This document shows positions 35,174 through 45,508 of a stretch of 64,000 nt of DNA, piece after piece. The DNA comes from Chitinophagaceae bacterium (GTDB lineage: Bacteria > Bacteroidota > Bacteroidia > Chitinophagales > Chitinophagaceae), in the NCBI GenBank assembly GCA_947374225.1, contig CANCAY010000005.1, positions 19,428-83,427 on the forward strand, written 5' to 3'. The notes beneath the pieces were generated by a model. The model did not search any database. It was given only the letters and a program-made list of their open reading frames with translations, and was not told where the DNA came from. Made by a program: the position numbers and the translations under genes. The first letter of the stretch is position 1. Every line of letters begins with the position of its first letter.

Positions 35174-38100
35174 TTGTACCAAAATAAGCTACGCATACTA
35201 AGAATTATTCTTGCTTCCATAGTAGGCTTATTGCTGCTTTCCTATTTATTAATTCAAGTGCCTTGGGTACAAAATAAATTAGTACAAAAAGCTGCTACTT
35301 CTTTATCCAATTCAATTGGAACAGAAGTTAAAGTTGGTAACGTAAGCTTCTCTTTATTTAATAGTATAGACTTAGAAAATGTATTAATACGAGATCAACG
35401 AAAGGATACGATTTTATATACCCATACACTTAAGTTGAGGATTAGTGATTTGTTTTTCACAAACTCCGATCCTATTATCAAATATATTGGTCTAGAAGGG
35501 ACCCAAGTGTATTTACACCGAAAAGATTCACAATGGAACTATCAATTTTTACTGAACTATCTGAACAAAGACACTAGTAAAAAACAATCCAGCCATATAG
35601 ATATTAAGAAATTAGATTTAGCTCATTTTAAATTCATTCAAGACGACGAGTGGCTAGGTGAAAAAATGGAATTTTCTGGAGCCAATATTATCGCCAATAT
35701 TAGCAGTTTTACAGCTAAGCAAATTATAATTGATCAAGTAATTGCGAATAAGCCATTTTATACCATTCAAAATAAAAATGGTTTAGCTCCATTAAGTGCT
35801 TTTAAGAAAAAAACAAATAGAAAAAAAGGTGTACTCTATTTTCATAATGATCAAACTGAAATATTTGCAAAAAATATTCAAATTACTCAAGGTAAGTTTT
35901 GGATAGAAAACGGATTTGATAAACCTACCCCTTATTTTGATGGCTATCATATTAGAATGCATGACTTAAATGCAACTATCAAAAATGCAAGTTTTGTAAA
36001 AGACACTATTAAAGCAGCTGTGGTACTTAATGTAAAAGAAAGATCAGGTTTGCATATTAAACTATTGCAAACTACCTTTAAAATGACTCCAGAAATTATG
36101 GAGTTAGATAAACTATTAATAAAAACCAATAAGAGTATTTTAGGGCCTTATTATGCCATGCAGTACAAAGATTTCGTAAACGATTTCAATGACTACATTA
36201 GTAAAGTAACAATGAAAGCCCATTTCATAAACGCGTCTGTTGCGACAGACGATATTGCATTTTTTGCACCTGAATTAAAATCAATACATCAGAAATTAAA
36301 TGCAAGCTTTAAATTTAATGGAACGGTAGACGCCATGGAAGCCTATGACTTGAGTGCACAGTATGGACAGTCTTTTGTAAAAGGTAACTTTACTATGAAA
36401 GGCATTCCAAACATGCGTGCAACACAAATTAATTTTAGTAATGTATTTGCTAAAACTAATTATACAGACTTGCTTAATTGGATTCCCTCTTTGAGTTTAA
36501 TTAAAAACTTACAAGTAAATCAATTAGGCGACTTATTACTTAAGGGAGACTTTAAAGGAACTTTATACGATTTTGTAACAAACGCTACCATCAATTCTCA
36601 ATTAGGAAAAGCAGACGCTAGTATACGCCTGCAATTCCCTAAAGGTGCAGAACCAAGTTATGAGGGATCCCTCACCACTTCCCATTTTGATATTGGTAAG
36701 CTTACCAATGTGCCTAATTTAAGTTGGATAAATTTTAATGGAAAAATTGCAGGTTCCTCTTTTTCTTTGGAAAAAGTAAAGACCAATATTGAAGGACAGA
36801 TAGATTCCATTGTTTATAATAATTATACTTATACCAATATCAATACCAACGGGCTATTACAGAAGAAAGCATTTAATGGTACGCTGCGTATCAAAGACCC
36901 CAATATCAATTTTATTAGTAATCTTGAATTTGATTTCAGAAACGGGAAGCCTAAGTTTAATGCGGTGGGTGATTTACTGAATGCCAATTTCGCTCCGCTT
37001 CGTATTACAGATAATAAAATTCAATTAACTGGGGTACTAGATTTGAATTTTGAAGGAGACAGTATTGATAATTTTATTGGATATGCTAAATTTTTTAATG
37101 GAAAATTAAAAGGGGAAGCGTCTACGGTGAATTTCGATTCCCTTACAGTGAAGTCTACTGTCGAGAATGGCAGGAAAATAATAAACATTGCGAGTGACGC
37201 GATTCAAGCTAGTATAGCAGGCAGGTTTAATATTTTGCACTTACCTGCTAGTGTGCAGTACTTTATGCAAAGTTATTTACCAACTTATATACCTGCACCA
37301 AAAAACACAGCGTCAAACCAGCAGTTTGATATCAGTATTAAAACAAACTATTTTGAGCCCTATATCCGTATGTTCAATAAAGAGTTTTCAGGTTTTAACA
37401 ATATCAATATCGATGGTTCCTTAAATACAATTAATAAATTTATAACTGCAAAAGCCACTATTCCATTTGCACAATGGAAAACATATAGCCTTAAAAATGG
37501 AATATTAAACAGCGCTGGAACTAAAGACTCTTTGCATATTATTTTCAATGCACAGTCAGCAAATATAACAGACAGTTTTAGCTTTGACCAACCAGCATTA
37601 AGCATTCACACAAGTAATGATGCTTCCATAGTAAGCATTAACGCTACCAGTAAAACTGCTTTAGAAGTTATCCATCTTAATGGAACAGTAAATACCTATG
37701 CCGACGGTATAGCACTTAGATGGACTCCCTCCTATTTTATATTGAATCAAAAAAAATGGGATATCAATGAAGGTGGCGAATTGAGTATTAGAAAGAACAA
37801 CACTTTCGCTAATAATTTAAAATTTTCGCAAGGCATACAAGAACTATTGTTTAGCTCTAATAAATTAAACAGTAATGCTTTACAATTAGAGATGAAGAAT
37901 GTGATTCTAGGTGATCTTACCAAATTGTTCTTTACCTACCCTAGACTAGAGGGCCTTACTAATGGTACGGTTCAGTTTAAAAACATTTTAGAGAATTTTG
38001 AGATGTCTAGTCAACTTAAAATTGACCAATTTAGTTTTAATAATGAACTAATTGGATTAACTAATTTAGAAGCAGGCTATTTGAATGCCTCAGGAATGGT

Positions 38101-39862
38101 TCCTTTTAAATTAAGTGCCCCTAACGATACTTATAATTTATCAGCTATTGGTAATTATAATATTAAAGACACTGCTAATCCACTAGACGCTACCCTAATT
38201 TTAAACCATTCCAAGTTTAGTTTGGTAGAACAGTTCATTGGAAATGTATTACATCATTTAGACGGAAAAGCGACAGGTCAATTACATTTTGGCGGTAGAA
38301 TTGAACACCCCTATTTATTGGGTCATGCCAATTTAGAAAAAGCATCCTTTATTGTAGACTATACCAAAGTGAAATATTTCATTGATTCCGCAAACATTCA
38401 ATTTACAAAACAAGGTATTGACTTTGGAACAGTTGTAGTAAAAGACAAAGCGGAAAGAACTGCTTTATTTAAAGGAAAAATTAATAATCAAGGATTTCAA
38501 CATTTAGATTACGATATGGAAATGAGTAGTTCAAAAATTGAGCTACTAAATATGGACCCTATTGACAATACCTATTTCTATGGGCACGCTGTTGGGAAAG
38601 CAGGCATGACTATAAGAGGGCCTGAAGAAAATATTAAAATGTCTATCAATGCAGACGTTAATGATAGTTCCAACTTGTTTTTACCCAATACTACTAGCAA
38701 AGAAACCGGCAAGTCTGAATTTATTGTTTTCAAGAAATATGGAAAATCCGCCATTAAGAGTTCCGATATTCCAACGTATAACCTAGTTGTTGACTTAGAT
38801 ATTGCTGCTAACAATAAAACCCAGATAAATGTAATTTTCGATGAGCTAACTGGGGATGTTATTAAAGCTGTAGGTAATGGTCGTATTAAAATTAGAGCAG
38901 GCAATATTGAACCTTTAACAATAAGAGGAAAGTATAATATTGAGTCCGGTAAATATGATTTCAACTTTCAATCTTTTATCAAAAAGCCATTTGAGTTAAT
39001 TCCTGAAGCTGGAAACTTTATAGAATGGACTGGGGATCCTTTAAATGCTGATATTCATGTTGATGCAAGGTATACCGCAGAAAGAGTGAGTCTAAATGAA
39101 TTGGTAGGTAGCTCCAACTTTAGTAATGCAGTAAAAACATACCGAGGAAATGTTTATGTAATTGCAGCACTTAGAAATAAACTTTCAAGACCAGACATTA
39201 AATTTACATTGGCCTTCCCGCAAGGAAATCCAATTAGTTCTGATAATGAATTCTCTCAATTTATATCCAGACTAGAAAGAGACGATAATGAAATTTTAAA
39301 ACAGGTTTCTTTCTTAATTGTATTTAATTCATTCGCACCCGTTAGCTTTAATAATAGTAGTAGTAATAATGCTTACTCTGCCACGTCCATTGGTATTAAT
39401 ACCATTTCTCAATTACTAACTAAAGAAGTAAATAAGTCTATTACTAGTTTATTAGGAAGAGTAACCGGCGATAAAGGATTACGTTTTGATTTAGGTTCTT
39501 CCGTTTATAATAGTGGTAATTTATTAGACCCTACTGGAACTGGCATAGCCATTAATGCTAATAAAATTGACCGTCAAAGAGTCAATTTGAAATTAGGAAG
39601 AAGCTTTTTGAACGATAAAATTATTGTGAACTTTGGTGGAGATTTAGATTTCAATATCAGAAACACTACAACCATCCAAAATGGAAATTTTCAATGGCTG
39701 CCCGATTTAAATATTGAGTTCATATTAACTAAGAACAGAAAATTACGTGCTATTGTCTTTAATAGAAATAGCTTGGATATTAATGGTAGTAGTTTAGGTA
39801 AAAGAAACCGTCAAGGAGTAAGTATCTCCTATCGTAAAGACTTCGATAACTTTATATTTTAG
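35174..39862 (+). CDS. tamB: Translocation/assembly module TamB-like protein
   Basis: A 1562-aa envelope protein anchored by an N-terminal helix (about residues 7-29), with a very long beta-rich periplasmic body and the conserved C-terminal TamB/DUF490 domain (about 1100-1562, e.g. IRAGNIEPLTIRGKYNIESG). AsmA-like repeats carry phospholipids or assist assembly of outer-membrane proteins between the membranes. No ATG is available near the start, so TTG at 35174 (or the preceding ATT) must be used. The protein ends in beta strands (VSISYRKDFDNFIF). The next gene is convergent. Confidence 0.9.
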   Translation: MYQNKLRILRIILASIVGLLLLSYLLIQVPWVQNKLVQKAATSLSNSIGTEVKVGNVSFSLFNSIDLENVLIRDQRKDTILYTHTLKLRISDLFFTNSDPIIKYIGLEGTQVYLHRKDSQWNYQFLLNYLNKDTSKKQSSHIDIKKLDLAHFKFIQDDEWLGEKMEFSGANIIANISSFTAKQIIIDQVIANKPFYTIQNKNGLAPLSAFKKKTNRKKGVLYFHNDQTEIFAKNIQITQGKFWIENGFDKPTPYFDGYHIRMHDLNATIKNASFVKDTIKAAVVLNVKERSGLHIKLLQTTFKMTPEIMELDKLLIKTNKSILGPYYAMQYKDFVNDFNDYISKVTMKAHFINASVATDDIAFFAPELKSIHQKLNASFKFNGTVDAMEAYDLSAQYGQSFVKGNFTMKGIPNMRATQINFSNVFAKTNYTDLLNWIPSLSLIKNLQVNQLGDLLLKGDFKGTLYDFVTNATINSQLGKADASIRLQFPKGAEPSYEGSLTTSHFDIGKLTNVPNLSWINFNGKIAGSSFSLEKVKTNIEGQIDSIVYNNYTYTNINTNGLLQKKAFNGTLRIKDPNINFISNLEFDFRNGKPKFNAVGDLLNANFAPLRITDNKIQLTGVLDLNFEGDSIDNFIGYAKFFNGKLKGEASTVNFDSLTVKSTVENGRKIINIASDAIQASIAGRFNILHLPASVQYFMQSYLPTYIPAPKNTASNQQFDISIKTNYFEPYIRMFNKEFSGFNNINIDGSLNTINKFITAKATIPFAQWKTYSLKNGILNSAGTKDSLHIIFNAQSANITDSFSFDQPALSIHTSNDASIVSINATSKTALEVIHLNGTVNTYADGIALRWTPSYFILNQKKWDINEGGELSIRKNNTFANNLKFSQGIQELLFSSNKLNSNALQLEMKNVILGDLTKLFFTYPRLEGLTNGTVQFKNILENFEMSSQLKIDQFSFNNELIGLTNLEAGYLNASGMVPFKLSAPNDTYNLSAIGNYNIKDTANPLDATLILNHSKFSLVEQFIGNVLHHLDGKATGQLHFGGRIEHPYLLGHANLEKASFIVDYTKVKYFIDSANIQFTKQGIDFGTVVVKDKAERTALFKGKINNQGFQHLDYDMEMSSSKIELLNMDPIDNTYFYGHAVGKAGMTIRGPEENIKMSINADVNDSSNLFLPNTTSKETGKSEFIVFKKYGKSAIKSSDIPTYNLVVDLDIAANNKTQINVIFDELTGDVIKAVGNGRIKIRAGNIEPLTIRGKYNIESGKYDFNFQSFIKKPFELIPEAGNFIEWTGDPLNADIHVDARYTAERVSLNELVGSSNFSNAVKTYRGNVYVIAALRNKLSRPDIKFTLAFPQGNPISSDNEFSQFISRLERDDNEILKQVSFLIVFNSFAPVSFNNSSSNNAYSATSIGINTISQLLTKEVNKSITSLLGRVTGDKGLRFDLGSSVYNSGNLLDPTGTGIAINANKIDRQRVNLKLGRSFLNDKIIVNFGGDLDFNIRNTTTIQNGNFQWLPDLNIEFILTKNRKLRAIVFNRNSLDINGSSLGKRNRQGVSISYRKDFDNFIF

Positions 39863-39898
39863 TGAGAATTTTTTTGTATACCCCTCTTATTTATATTC

Positions 39899-41476
39899 CT
39901 ATTTTCTTGCCAAGATGTGAATTGGTATTAGCTTACATTTTATCAAACGGTACACATAAAAATCACGAAGCACCACCCCTTTTGAAACAATTGGAATAGT
40001 GGCCGCTAGTTCCACTTTTTCAAAATAAGCACCATATAAAGCTTCCGGATTGGCTGGTAAATTAGAAGGTACAATGGTATATGCATTTTGACCTATTTCC
40101 AAACCTGCCTGTGTTTGATTTAACCAAGCAAATTTATGCAGGTCCTCTAAAGCACCAACTCCAATAACTGGCATATGTAAAGGCTGAGCAGTATAAAATA
40201 AAATATGCCCCCCAGGAAACCACTTATGCGTCAAAATTGGAGCCCCTTGCTTCATTTTGCCCTCTGATATGTCCTTCTGCACTAAAGTCTCAAATTGGGC
40301 ACTAAAATAGCGCCAGCCCGTAACGTCATTAATAGGATTATACTCCCCTAGGTTTGCTTGGTCTTTAGAACCTAATTGTTTTGGGAAAACATACACTAAT
40401 AATAAAAAGCCTGCTATTAAAATGGTGATTAATCCACCCGCCCATTTAATTAAATTAGGCACTATTTTTTTAGAATAGCTAGACCAATACACTCCTGCCA
40501 TTAAAAACAAAGCTATAAAACCAGGACCCGTCCAATGTGGCAATGTTGGATTAAATAATGACAAGGTCCAGAAAATTAGTATTAAGGGCATACTTAACCA
40601 CATAAGTAACCAAAGCGCTTCCAAATGAAGGAAGTCGTTATTGCCCATATTTAGGAAGCTCGCTTTTAATTTTTTAAACTGTAATAATGGAATTAGACAA
40701 CTAATATATACCAAGGGGTTTTGATACAAAAATTCTCCAACTACCTGTTGTATAAAACTATCCAATGAAATGCCTGTATGCATCACTCTTTTGGAATGAT
40801 AACGATAAGTAATAAAGTCGTTCTGTATATTCCAATATAAAATGGGAATAATACAAATCAAACTAATCAAAATGGCTAGATATAGGTTTTTGTCCTTTAG
40901 TGTTTTGCCATGATGAAATAAAATAAATGCCCCAAACCCAGCCCATAAAAATAAACCATGCACTTTGCTCATAGTAGCTAGTCCAATAAACAAACCTAAT
41001 AAAAGCCAATGTCTTATTTTAAATAAGTGCGGCTTAACGACCATCTTAACCATTAAATAAATACTCAGTGTAAAAAACAATAACTGAGGGCTGTCTGGCA
41101 ATACAAATAAACCAGCAATGATGGTTGTATAAATGGATAACGAATATAAAACTGCAGCGATATATCCAGCCCTTTCATTTTTCAATAAAGTACCTGTCTC
41201 AAAAATTACAAATGTGGCAATAGCCGCACTTAAAATACTACCTAGTCGCATGGACAAAGTAGATACCCAATGCAAGTTTAAACTAGTAAGTCGAATCATC
41301 CATCCTACCATTGGCGGATGGTCAAAATGATTCCAATCTGGCTGAATGGCATACGTATAATAATATACTTCGTCGTTCCCTAATTCTAGAAAAGAAGATA
41401 GTATGATTTTAATAACTACAGTTACTAAAATAAGCCAGCCTATTTTTTTTTGATATTGCGCAGCAGAAATATTCAT
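39899..41476 (-). CDS. Glycosyltransferase family 39 membrane protein
   Basis: A 525-aa integral membrane protein of the GT-C fold (PMT/ArnT/GT39). About eleven hydrophobic helices are visible. The catalytic loop has LGNDEVYYYTYA near residue 33, followed by FDHPPMVGW, which are typical of GT39 proteins using polyprenyl-phosphate sugars. The C-terminal 130 residues are a soluble periplasmic region. The acceptor could be lipid A, protein or another envelope glycan and is unknown. It ends the unit carA-aroQ-GT39, 23 bases after aroQ. Confidence 0.85.
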   Translation of the reverse strand: MNISAAQYQKKIGWLILVTVVIKIILSSFLELGNDEVYYYTYAIQPDWNHFDHPPMVGWMIRLTSLNLHWVSTLSMRLGSILSAAIATFVIFETGTLLKNERAGYIAAVLYSLSIYTTIIAGLFVLPDSPQLLFFTLSIYLMVKMVVKPHLFKIRHWLLLGLFIGLATMSKVHGLFLWAGFGAFILFHHGKTLKDKNLYLAILISLICIIPILYWNIQNDFITYRYHSKRVMHTGISLDSFIQQVVGEFLYQNPLVYISCLIPLLQFKKLKASFLNMGNNDFLHLEALWLLMWLSMPLILIFWTLSLFNPTLPHWTGPGFIALFLMAGVYWSSYSKKIVPNLIKWAGGLITILIAGFLLLVYVFPKQLGSKDQANLGEYNPINDVTGWRYFSAQFETLVQKDISEGKMKQGAPILTHKWFPGGHILFYTAQPLHMPVIGVGALEDLHKFAWLNQTQAGLEIGQNAYTIVPSNLPANPEALYGAYFEKVELAATIPIVSKGVVLRDFYVYRLIKCKLIPIHILARK

Positions 41477-41499
41477 AACAGCACTAAATTAGGCGATGA

Positions 41500-41934
41500 T
41501 TATTTGCTTCCAGCATTGCTTATAAACCAATCCGTTGCTAAAGCATACCCTTTTAAACCTAAGCCAATAATAGAACCAACCACTTTCGCTGACACATGTG
41601 ATATTTTCCTGAATTCTTCCCTTGCATGTACATTGCTTATATGAACTTCAATTACTGGAGTTTTAATAGCAGCTATTGCATCACCAATGGCTATGGACGT
41701 ATGCGTATAGGCTGCAGGGTTAATTATAATTCCGTCTTGATTAAAACCAGCTGCTTGAATAGCGTCTACTATTTCCCCTTCTATATTACTTTGAAAATAA
41801 GTAAAATTAACTTGTGGGTAATGTGCTTTAAGCCCCGCCAAACAATCATCAAAAGTTTCGTTTCCGTAAACACCTGGTTCACGCTTACCTAATAAATTCA
41901 AATTAGGCCCATTGATAATTGTAATTTGTAGCAT
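41500..41934 (-). CDS. aroQ: 3-dehydroquinate dehydratase, type II
   Basis: Catalyses the third step of the shikimate pathway by the anti-elimination type II mechanism. The N-terminal NGPNLNLLGKREPGVYG places the catalytic Tyr at residue 23. The catalytic His is in NPAAYTHTSIAIGDA, and the EVHISNVHAREEFR block binds substrate. The 144-aa length is typical. It starts 17 bases after carA and precedes the GT39 gene, so it is co-expressed with pyrimidine/arginine precursor synthesis. Confidence 0.97.
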   Translation of the reverse strand: MLQITIINGPNLNLLGKREPGVYGNETFDDCLAGLKAHYPQVNFTYFQSNIEGEIVDAIQAAGFNQDGIIINPAAYTHTSIAIGDAIAAIKTPVIEVHISNVHAREEFRKISHVSAKVVGSIIGLGLKGYALATDWFISNAGSK

Positions 41935-41951
41935 AAAATTTATTTAAAAAA

Positions 41952-43043
41952 TTAATTTTTCATTAGCGTAACAAAGTCATCAAATAAATACCTGCTATCG
42001 TGAGGACCTGGCGTCGCTTCTGGATGGTATTGTACACTAAATGCTGGACGGTCTTTTAATTTAATTCCTTCTATAGAATCGTCATTTAAATTCACGTGCG
42101 ATACAATTACATTCGGATGATTTTTTACAGCTTCTGGGTCTACACCAAAACCATGGTTCTGCGTAGTGATTTCAGAACGACCAGTAATTACATTCTTCAC
42201 AGGATGGTTCAATCCTCTGTGACCATGATGCATTTTAAATGTTGGAATATCATTGGCACGAGCCAATAATTGGTGTCCTAAACAAATACCAAATAATGGT
42301 TTCTTTTCTTTTAATATTTCTTTGATCGTAGTTACTGCATAATCCATTGGAGCTGGGTCACCAGGGCCATTAGATAAGAAATAACCAGTTGGATTAAATG
42401 CTTTCAATGTTGCGAAATCTGTTTTTGCAGGATGCACTCTAACATGCACTCCTCTATCTACTAAACATTGTAAAATATTATGCTTCACCCCAAAATCTAA
42501 AACAGCAACTTTAATTGGAGAATTTACATCACCCAATTCATACACTTCTTTTGTACTTACCGTACTTGCTAATTCCAATCCATCCATACTAGGCACTTTA
42601 GCTAATTGTGCTTTTAAAGAAGCTACATCTAAATTGTCTGAAGATATAATACAGTTCATAGCACCACAAGTTCTTACATGTGCTACTAATGCTCTTGTAT
42701 CTAATCCTTCTATTGAAACAATATTATTTGTAATTAAATATTCATTCAAATTTCCGTCTGCTTGTGCACGACTAAATTTTTCTTCTAAGTTGCGTCCAAT
42801 TAATCCGTGAATTTTCACAGTACTGCTTTCAACGTCGGTAGCCTTCACACCATAATTACCAATATGCACATTACTCATGATAATAATTTGACCAGTATAA
42901 CTAGGGTCAGTAAATACTTCTTGGTAACCTGTCATACCAGTATTAAAACATATCTCACCTGTGGTGGTACCAATTTTTCCAAAAGCTTGGCCGTGGAAAA
43001 CATTACCATCGGCTAAAACTAATATTGCTGGTTGTGCAGTCAT
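41952..43043 (-). CDS. carA: Carbamoyl-phosphate synthase small subunit
   Basis: The glutamine amidotransferase subunit that supplies ammonia to CarB for carbamoyl phosphate, feeding pyrimidines and arginine. It has 363 aa. The N-terminal CPSase_sm domain (GEICFNTGMTGYQEVFTDPSYTGQ) precedes the class I GATase domain with the nucleophile in GICLGHQLL (about residue 250) and the His-Glu pair in YHPEATPGPHDS. The large subunit carB is not in this window. Its promoter overlaps the terminator of the ribosomal operon upstream. Confidence 0.97.
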   Translation of the reverse strand: MTAQPAILVLADGNVFHGQAFGKIGTTTGEICFNTGMTGYQEVFTDPSYTGQIIIMSNVHIGNYGVKATDVESSTVKIHGLIGRNLEEKFSRAQADGNLNEYLITNNIVSIEGLDTRALVAHVRTCGAMNCIISSDNLDVASLKAQLAKVPSMDGLELASTVSTKEVYELGDVNSPIKVAVLDFGVKHNILQCLVDRGVHVRVHPAKTDFATLKAFNPTGYFLSNGPGDPAPMDYAVTTIKEILKEKKPLFGICLGHQLLARANDIPTFKMHHGHRGLNHPVKNVITGRSEITTQNHGFGVDPEAVKNHPNVIVSHVNLNDDSIEGIKLKDRPAFSVQYHPEATPGPHDSRYLFDDFVTLMKN

Positions 43044-43066
43044 TGTAATTTATCTATTAAGTGTTG

Positions 43067-43096
43067 CAAATTTAGGCAAAAAAAAGGCAAGACCAA
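43067..43096 (-). promoter_or_regulatory. Promoter of carA overlapping the rplQ terminator
   Basis: On the minus strand TTG (43094-43096), a 19-base spacer and TAAATTTG (43067-43074). The TTG comes from the loop of the upstream terminator hairpin. The leader is about 18 bases. Confidence 0.6.
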
Positions 43097-43108
43097 AGTC
43101 TTGCCTTT
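43078..43108 (-). terminator. Terminator of the infA-rplQ ribosomal cluster
   Basis: AAAGGCAAGAC pairs with GTCTTGCCTTT around a four-base loop, followed on the minus strand by eight T residues. It lies 23 bases after the rplQ stop. Confidence 0.9.
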
Positions 43109-43130
43109 ATATGTTAAATAACGTTTAGCA

Positions 43131-43658
43131 TTATTCAGCAGCTGCTTCTGGTGTAGATTCAGTTGCTTCATCAGTAGCAGGAGTTTCTGTCGCTTCAGCT
43201 GCTTTCTTAGGAGCTGCTGGTGCTTTACTTCTACGAGTTTTCTTAGCTGGTTCAGTAGCAGAAGCTATTGAATTACCGTAAATTTCGTTGAAGTCTACTA
43301 ATTCGATCATCGCTTTCTCAGCATTGTCACCTGGACGAATACCTAATTTGATGATACGAGTGTATCCACCTGGACGTGTAGCAATTTTAGGAGCTACTAC
43401 TGTAAATAATTCTTTAACAGCAGCTTTGTCGTTCAAATAAGCAAACACGATTCTGTGATTATGACTAATTTCCTCTTTAGATGCTGTTTTCTTAGTTTTT
43501 GTAATTAACGGCTCAACGTATTTTCTTAAAGCTTTAGCCTTAGCTAAAGTAGTAACAATACGCTTGTGCGTGATAATTTGACAAGCTAAGTTCATCAATA
43601 AGGCATCTCTGTGTGCCTTTTTTCTTCCAAGGTTGTTTTGTTTGTCTCCGTGACGCAT
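43131..43658 (-). CDS. rplQ: 50S ribosomal protein L17
   Basis: A 175-aa protein. The core [25 protein letters not shown] is diagnostic of L17. After about residue 125 comes a Bacteroidota-type extension, rich in Ala, Pro, Glu and Lys ([20 protein letters not shown]), which is absent from E. coli L17. It is the last gene of the ribosomal cluster and is followed by a strong terminator. Confidence 0.98.
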   Translation of the reverse strand: MRHGDKQNNLGRKKAHRDALLMNLACQIITHKRIVTTLAKAKALRKYVEPLITKTKKTASKEEISHNHRIVFAYLNDKAAVKELFTVVAPKIATRPGGYTRIIKLGIRPGDNAEKAMIELVDFNEIYGNSIASATEPAKKTRRSKAPAAPKKAAEATETPATDEATESTPEAAAE

Positions 43659-43752
43659 GACATTTAAATTTTATCCTTACACCGTGTCAGGAATTGTAAG
43701 GTGTGAGCCGAAGCTCGGTTATAAATAGTGATTTACTAAAAAGCCTTTAAGC

Positions 43753-44757
43753 CTATTGTAAATCTAATTTGTCTAATCCTAATTTACCTAAATCCATTCC
43801 AAAGCTCAATCCTCTTTCGATCAAAACTTGCTCGATTTCAGATAAAGACTTTTGACCGAAGTTTCTGAACTTCATTAAGTCTTCTTGCTCGTATTGTACC
43901 AATTCGCTCAAGCTGTTAATTTTAGCAGCTTTCAAGCAATTGAACGCACGTACAGAAAGATCTAAATCTTCTAATGGAGTTTTCAATACTTTTCTTAATT
44001 GTAAAACTTGCTCATCCACTACATCCTCTTTCTTATCTTCTTTATTATCAAAAGTGATATTCTCATCTGTAATGATCATTAAGTGTTGGATCAAGATTCT
44101 TGAAGCTTGCTTAACAGCATCTTCAGGATGGATTGTTCCGTCTGTAGCAACTTCTAAGATTAATTTCTCATAATCTGTTCTTTGCTCCACACGATAGTTC
44201 TCCATAACGTATTTAACGTTCTTGATTGGTGTGTGAATAGAATCAATAGCGATATAACCAAATGGCATATCTTTTAATTTATTCTCTTCAGCAGGTATGT
44301 AACCACGACCTTTTTGGATAGTGATTTCGATATCTAATTTAGCAGATGGATCCATTGAGCAAATAATTAACTCAGGATTCATTACTTGAAATTGTTGAGA
44401 AGCATCACCAATATGACCAGCATTAAATTCACTTGCACCTTTAATAGATAAAGTGATTTTTTCTGCGCTCACATCTTGATCTGCCTTACGCTTAAAACGA
44501 ACTTGCTTTAAGTTTAAGATCATTTCTGTAACGTCTTCTGTAATTCCTTTAATAGTTGCAAATTCATGATCTACACCTTCAATCTTAATACCTACAATAG
44601 CAAATCCTTCTAAAGAGCTTAATAAAACTCTTCTTAATGAGTTACCTAATGTTAAACCAAATCCTGGCTCTAATGGACGGAATTCGAATAGTCCTTCAAA
44701 GTCATTTGCTTTTTGTAAAACAATTTTATCAGGTTTTTGAAAACTTAATATAGCCAT
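43753..44757 (-). CDS. rpoA: DNA-directed RNA polymerase subunit alpha
   Basis: A 334-aa subunit that dimerises to start RNA polymerase assembly. The N-terminal domain contains the signature LEPGFGLTLGNSLRRVLLSSL. A linker of acidic residues (DNKEDKKEDVVDEQ) leads to the C-terminal domain with the HhH motif (LSELVQYEQEDLMKFRNFGQKSLSEIE) that contacts promoter DNA and activators. It follows rpsD by 55 bases and precedes rplQ by 94 bases. Confidence 0.98.
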   Translation of the reverse strand: MAILSFQKPDKIVLQKANDFEGLFEFRPLEPGFGLTLGNSLRRVLLSSLEGFAIVGIKIEGVDHEFATIKGITEDVTEMILNLKQVRFKRKADQDVSAEKITLSIKGASEFNAGHIGDASQQFQVMNPELIICSMDPSAKLDIEITIQKGRGYIPAEENKLKDMPFGYIAIDSIHTPIKNVKYVMENYRVEQRTDYEKLILEVATDGTIHPEDAVKQASRILIQHLMIITDENITFDNKEDKKEDVVDEQVLQLRKVLKTPLEDLDLSVRAFNCLKAAKINSLSELVQYEQEDLMKFRNFGQKSLSEIEQVLIERGLSFGMDLGKLGLDKLDLQ

Positions 44758-44812
44758 GGTACAGTTTTTTTTATTTGAATCTTTCCTAGGAAAGAAATTT
44801 TGTTAGATACTA

Positions 44813-45418
44813 TTACTTAGAATACAATTCTACGATCAATTGCTCCTTGATATTCTCAGGAACTGCTTCACGCTCAGGCATTGTAATAAAAGTTCCTGTG
44901 CTAGTTGTATCATTCCAATCAACCCAGCTAAACTTAGTGTTTCTTGGACGTTGCTTGCTAACAATTGATGAATTGTGCGCACTCTTAGGACGGTAAGTGA
45001 TAACATCACCTGGACGACATGTATAAGAAGGTACGTTTGTTACATCACCGTTAACTGCAATGTGCTTGTGAGCAACCAATTGACGAGCTTCAGGACGGCT
45101 AGCAGCCAATCCCATTCTGAAAATTGTGTTGTCTAAACGAGACTCCAACAATTTGATTAAGTTTTCACCAGTTACACCTTTTAAACGAGATGCTTCTTCA
45201 AATGTTTTACGGAATTGTCTCTCTAATACACCATATGTATATTTAGCTTTTTGCTTTTCTCTTAACTGTAATGCATACTCTCCTAATTGCTTACGCTTGC
45301 GTTGCGCACCGTGCTGACCTGGAGGGTTGCTGTTTTTTCCTAACCATTTAGCGTTTCCTAAGATAGGTTCGCCGAATATGCGGGAAATTTTTGTTTTGGG
45401 ACCTGTGTAACGTGCCAT
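44813..45418 (-). CDS. rpsD: 30S ribosomal protein S4
   Basis: A 201-aa primary 16S-binding protein. It starts MARYTGPKTKISRIFGEPI, and the S4 RNA-binding domain (LESRLDNTIFRMGLAASRPEARQLVAHKHIAVNG) lies at about residues 90-150. In many bacteria S4 is the translational repressor of this cluster, which is relevant to the structured gap between rpsM and rpsK upstream. Confidence 0.98.
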   Translation of the reverse strand: MARYTGPKTKISRIFGEPILGNAKWLGKNSNPPGQHGAQRKRKQLGEYALQLREKQKAKYTYGVLERQFRKTFEEASRLKGVTGENLIKLLESRLDNTIFRMGLAASRPEARQLVAHKHIAVNGDVTNVPSYTCRPGDVITYRPKSAHNSSIVSKQRPRNTKFSWVDWNDTTSTGTFITMPEREAVPENIKEQLIVELYSK

Positions 45419-45508
45419 AATATTTGTTTGTGATTTTTTGGTGACGATACTACATCGTTAAAAATCTTAAAAATGAATGTAATACCCGGTTTATAAAAAT
45501 TGTTATTG

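Noticed and set aside
38578-38964. 128-aa minus-strand ORF within tamB
   Set aside because: Antisense shadow of a conserved DUF490 region.
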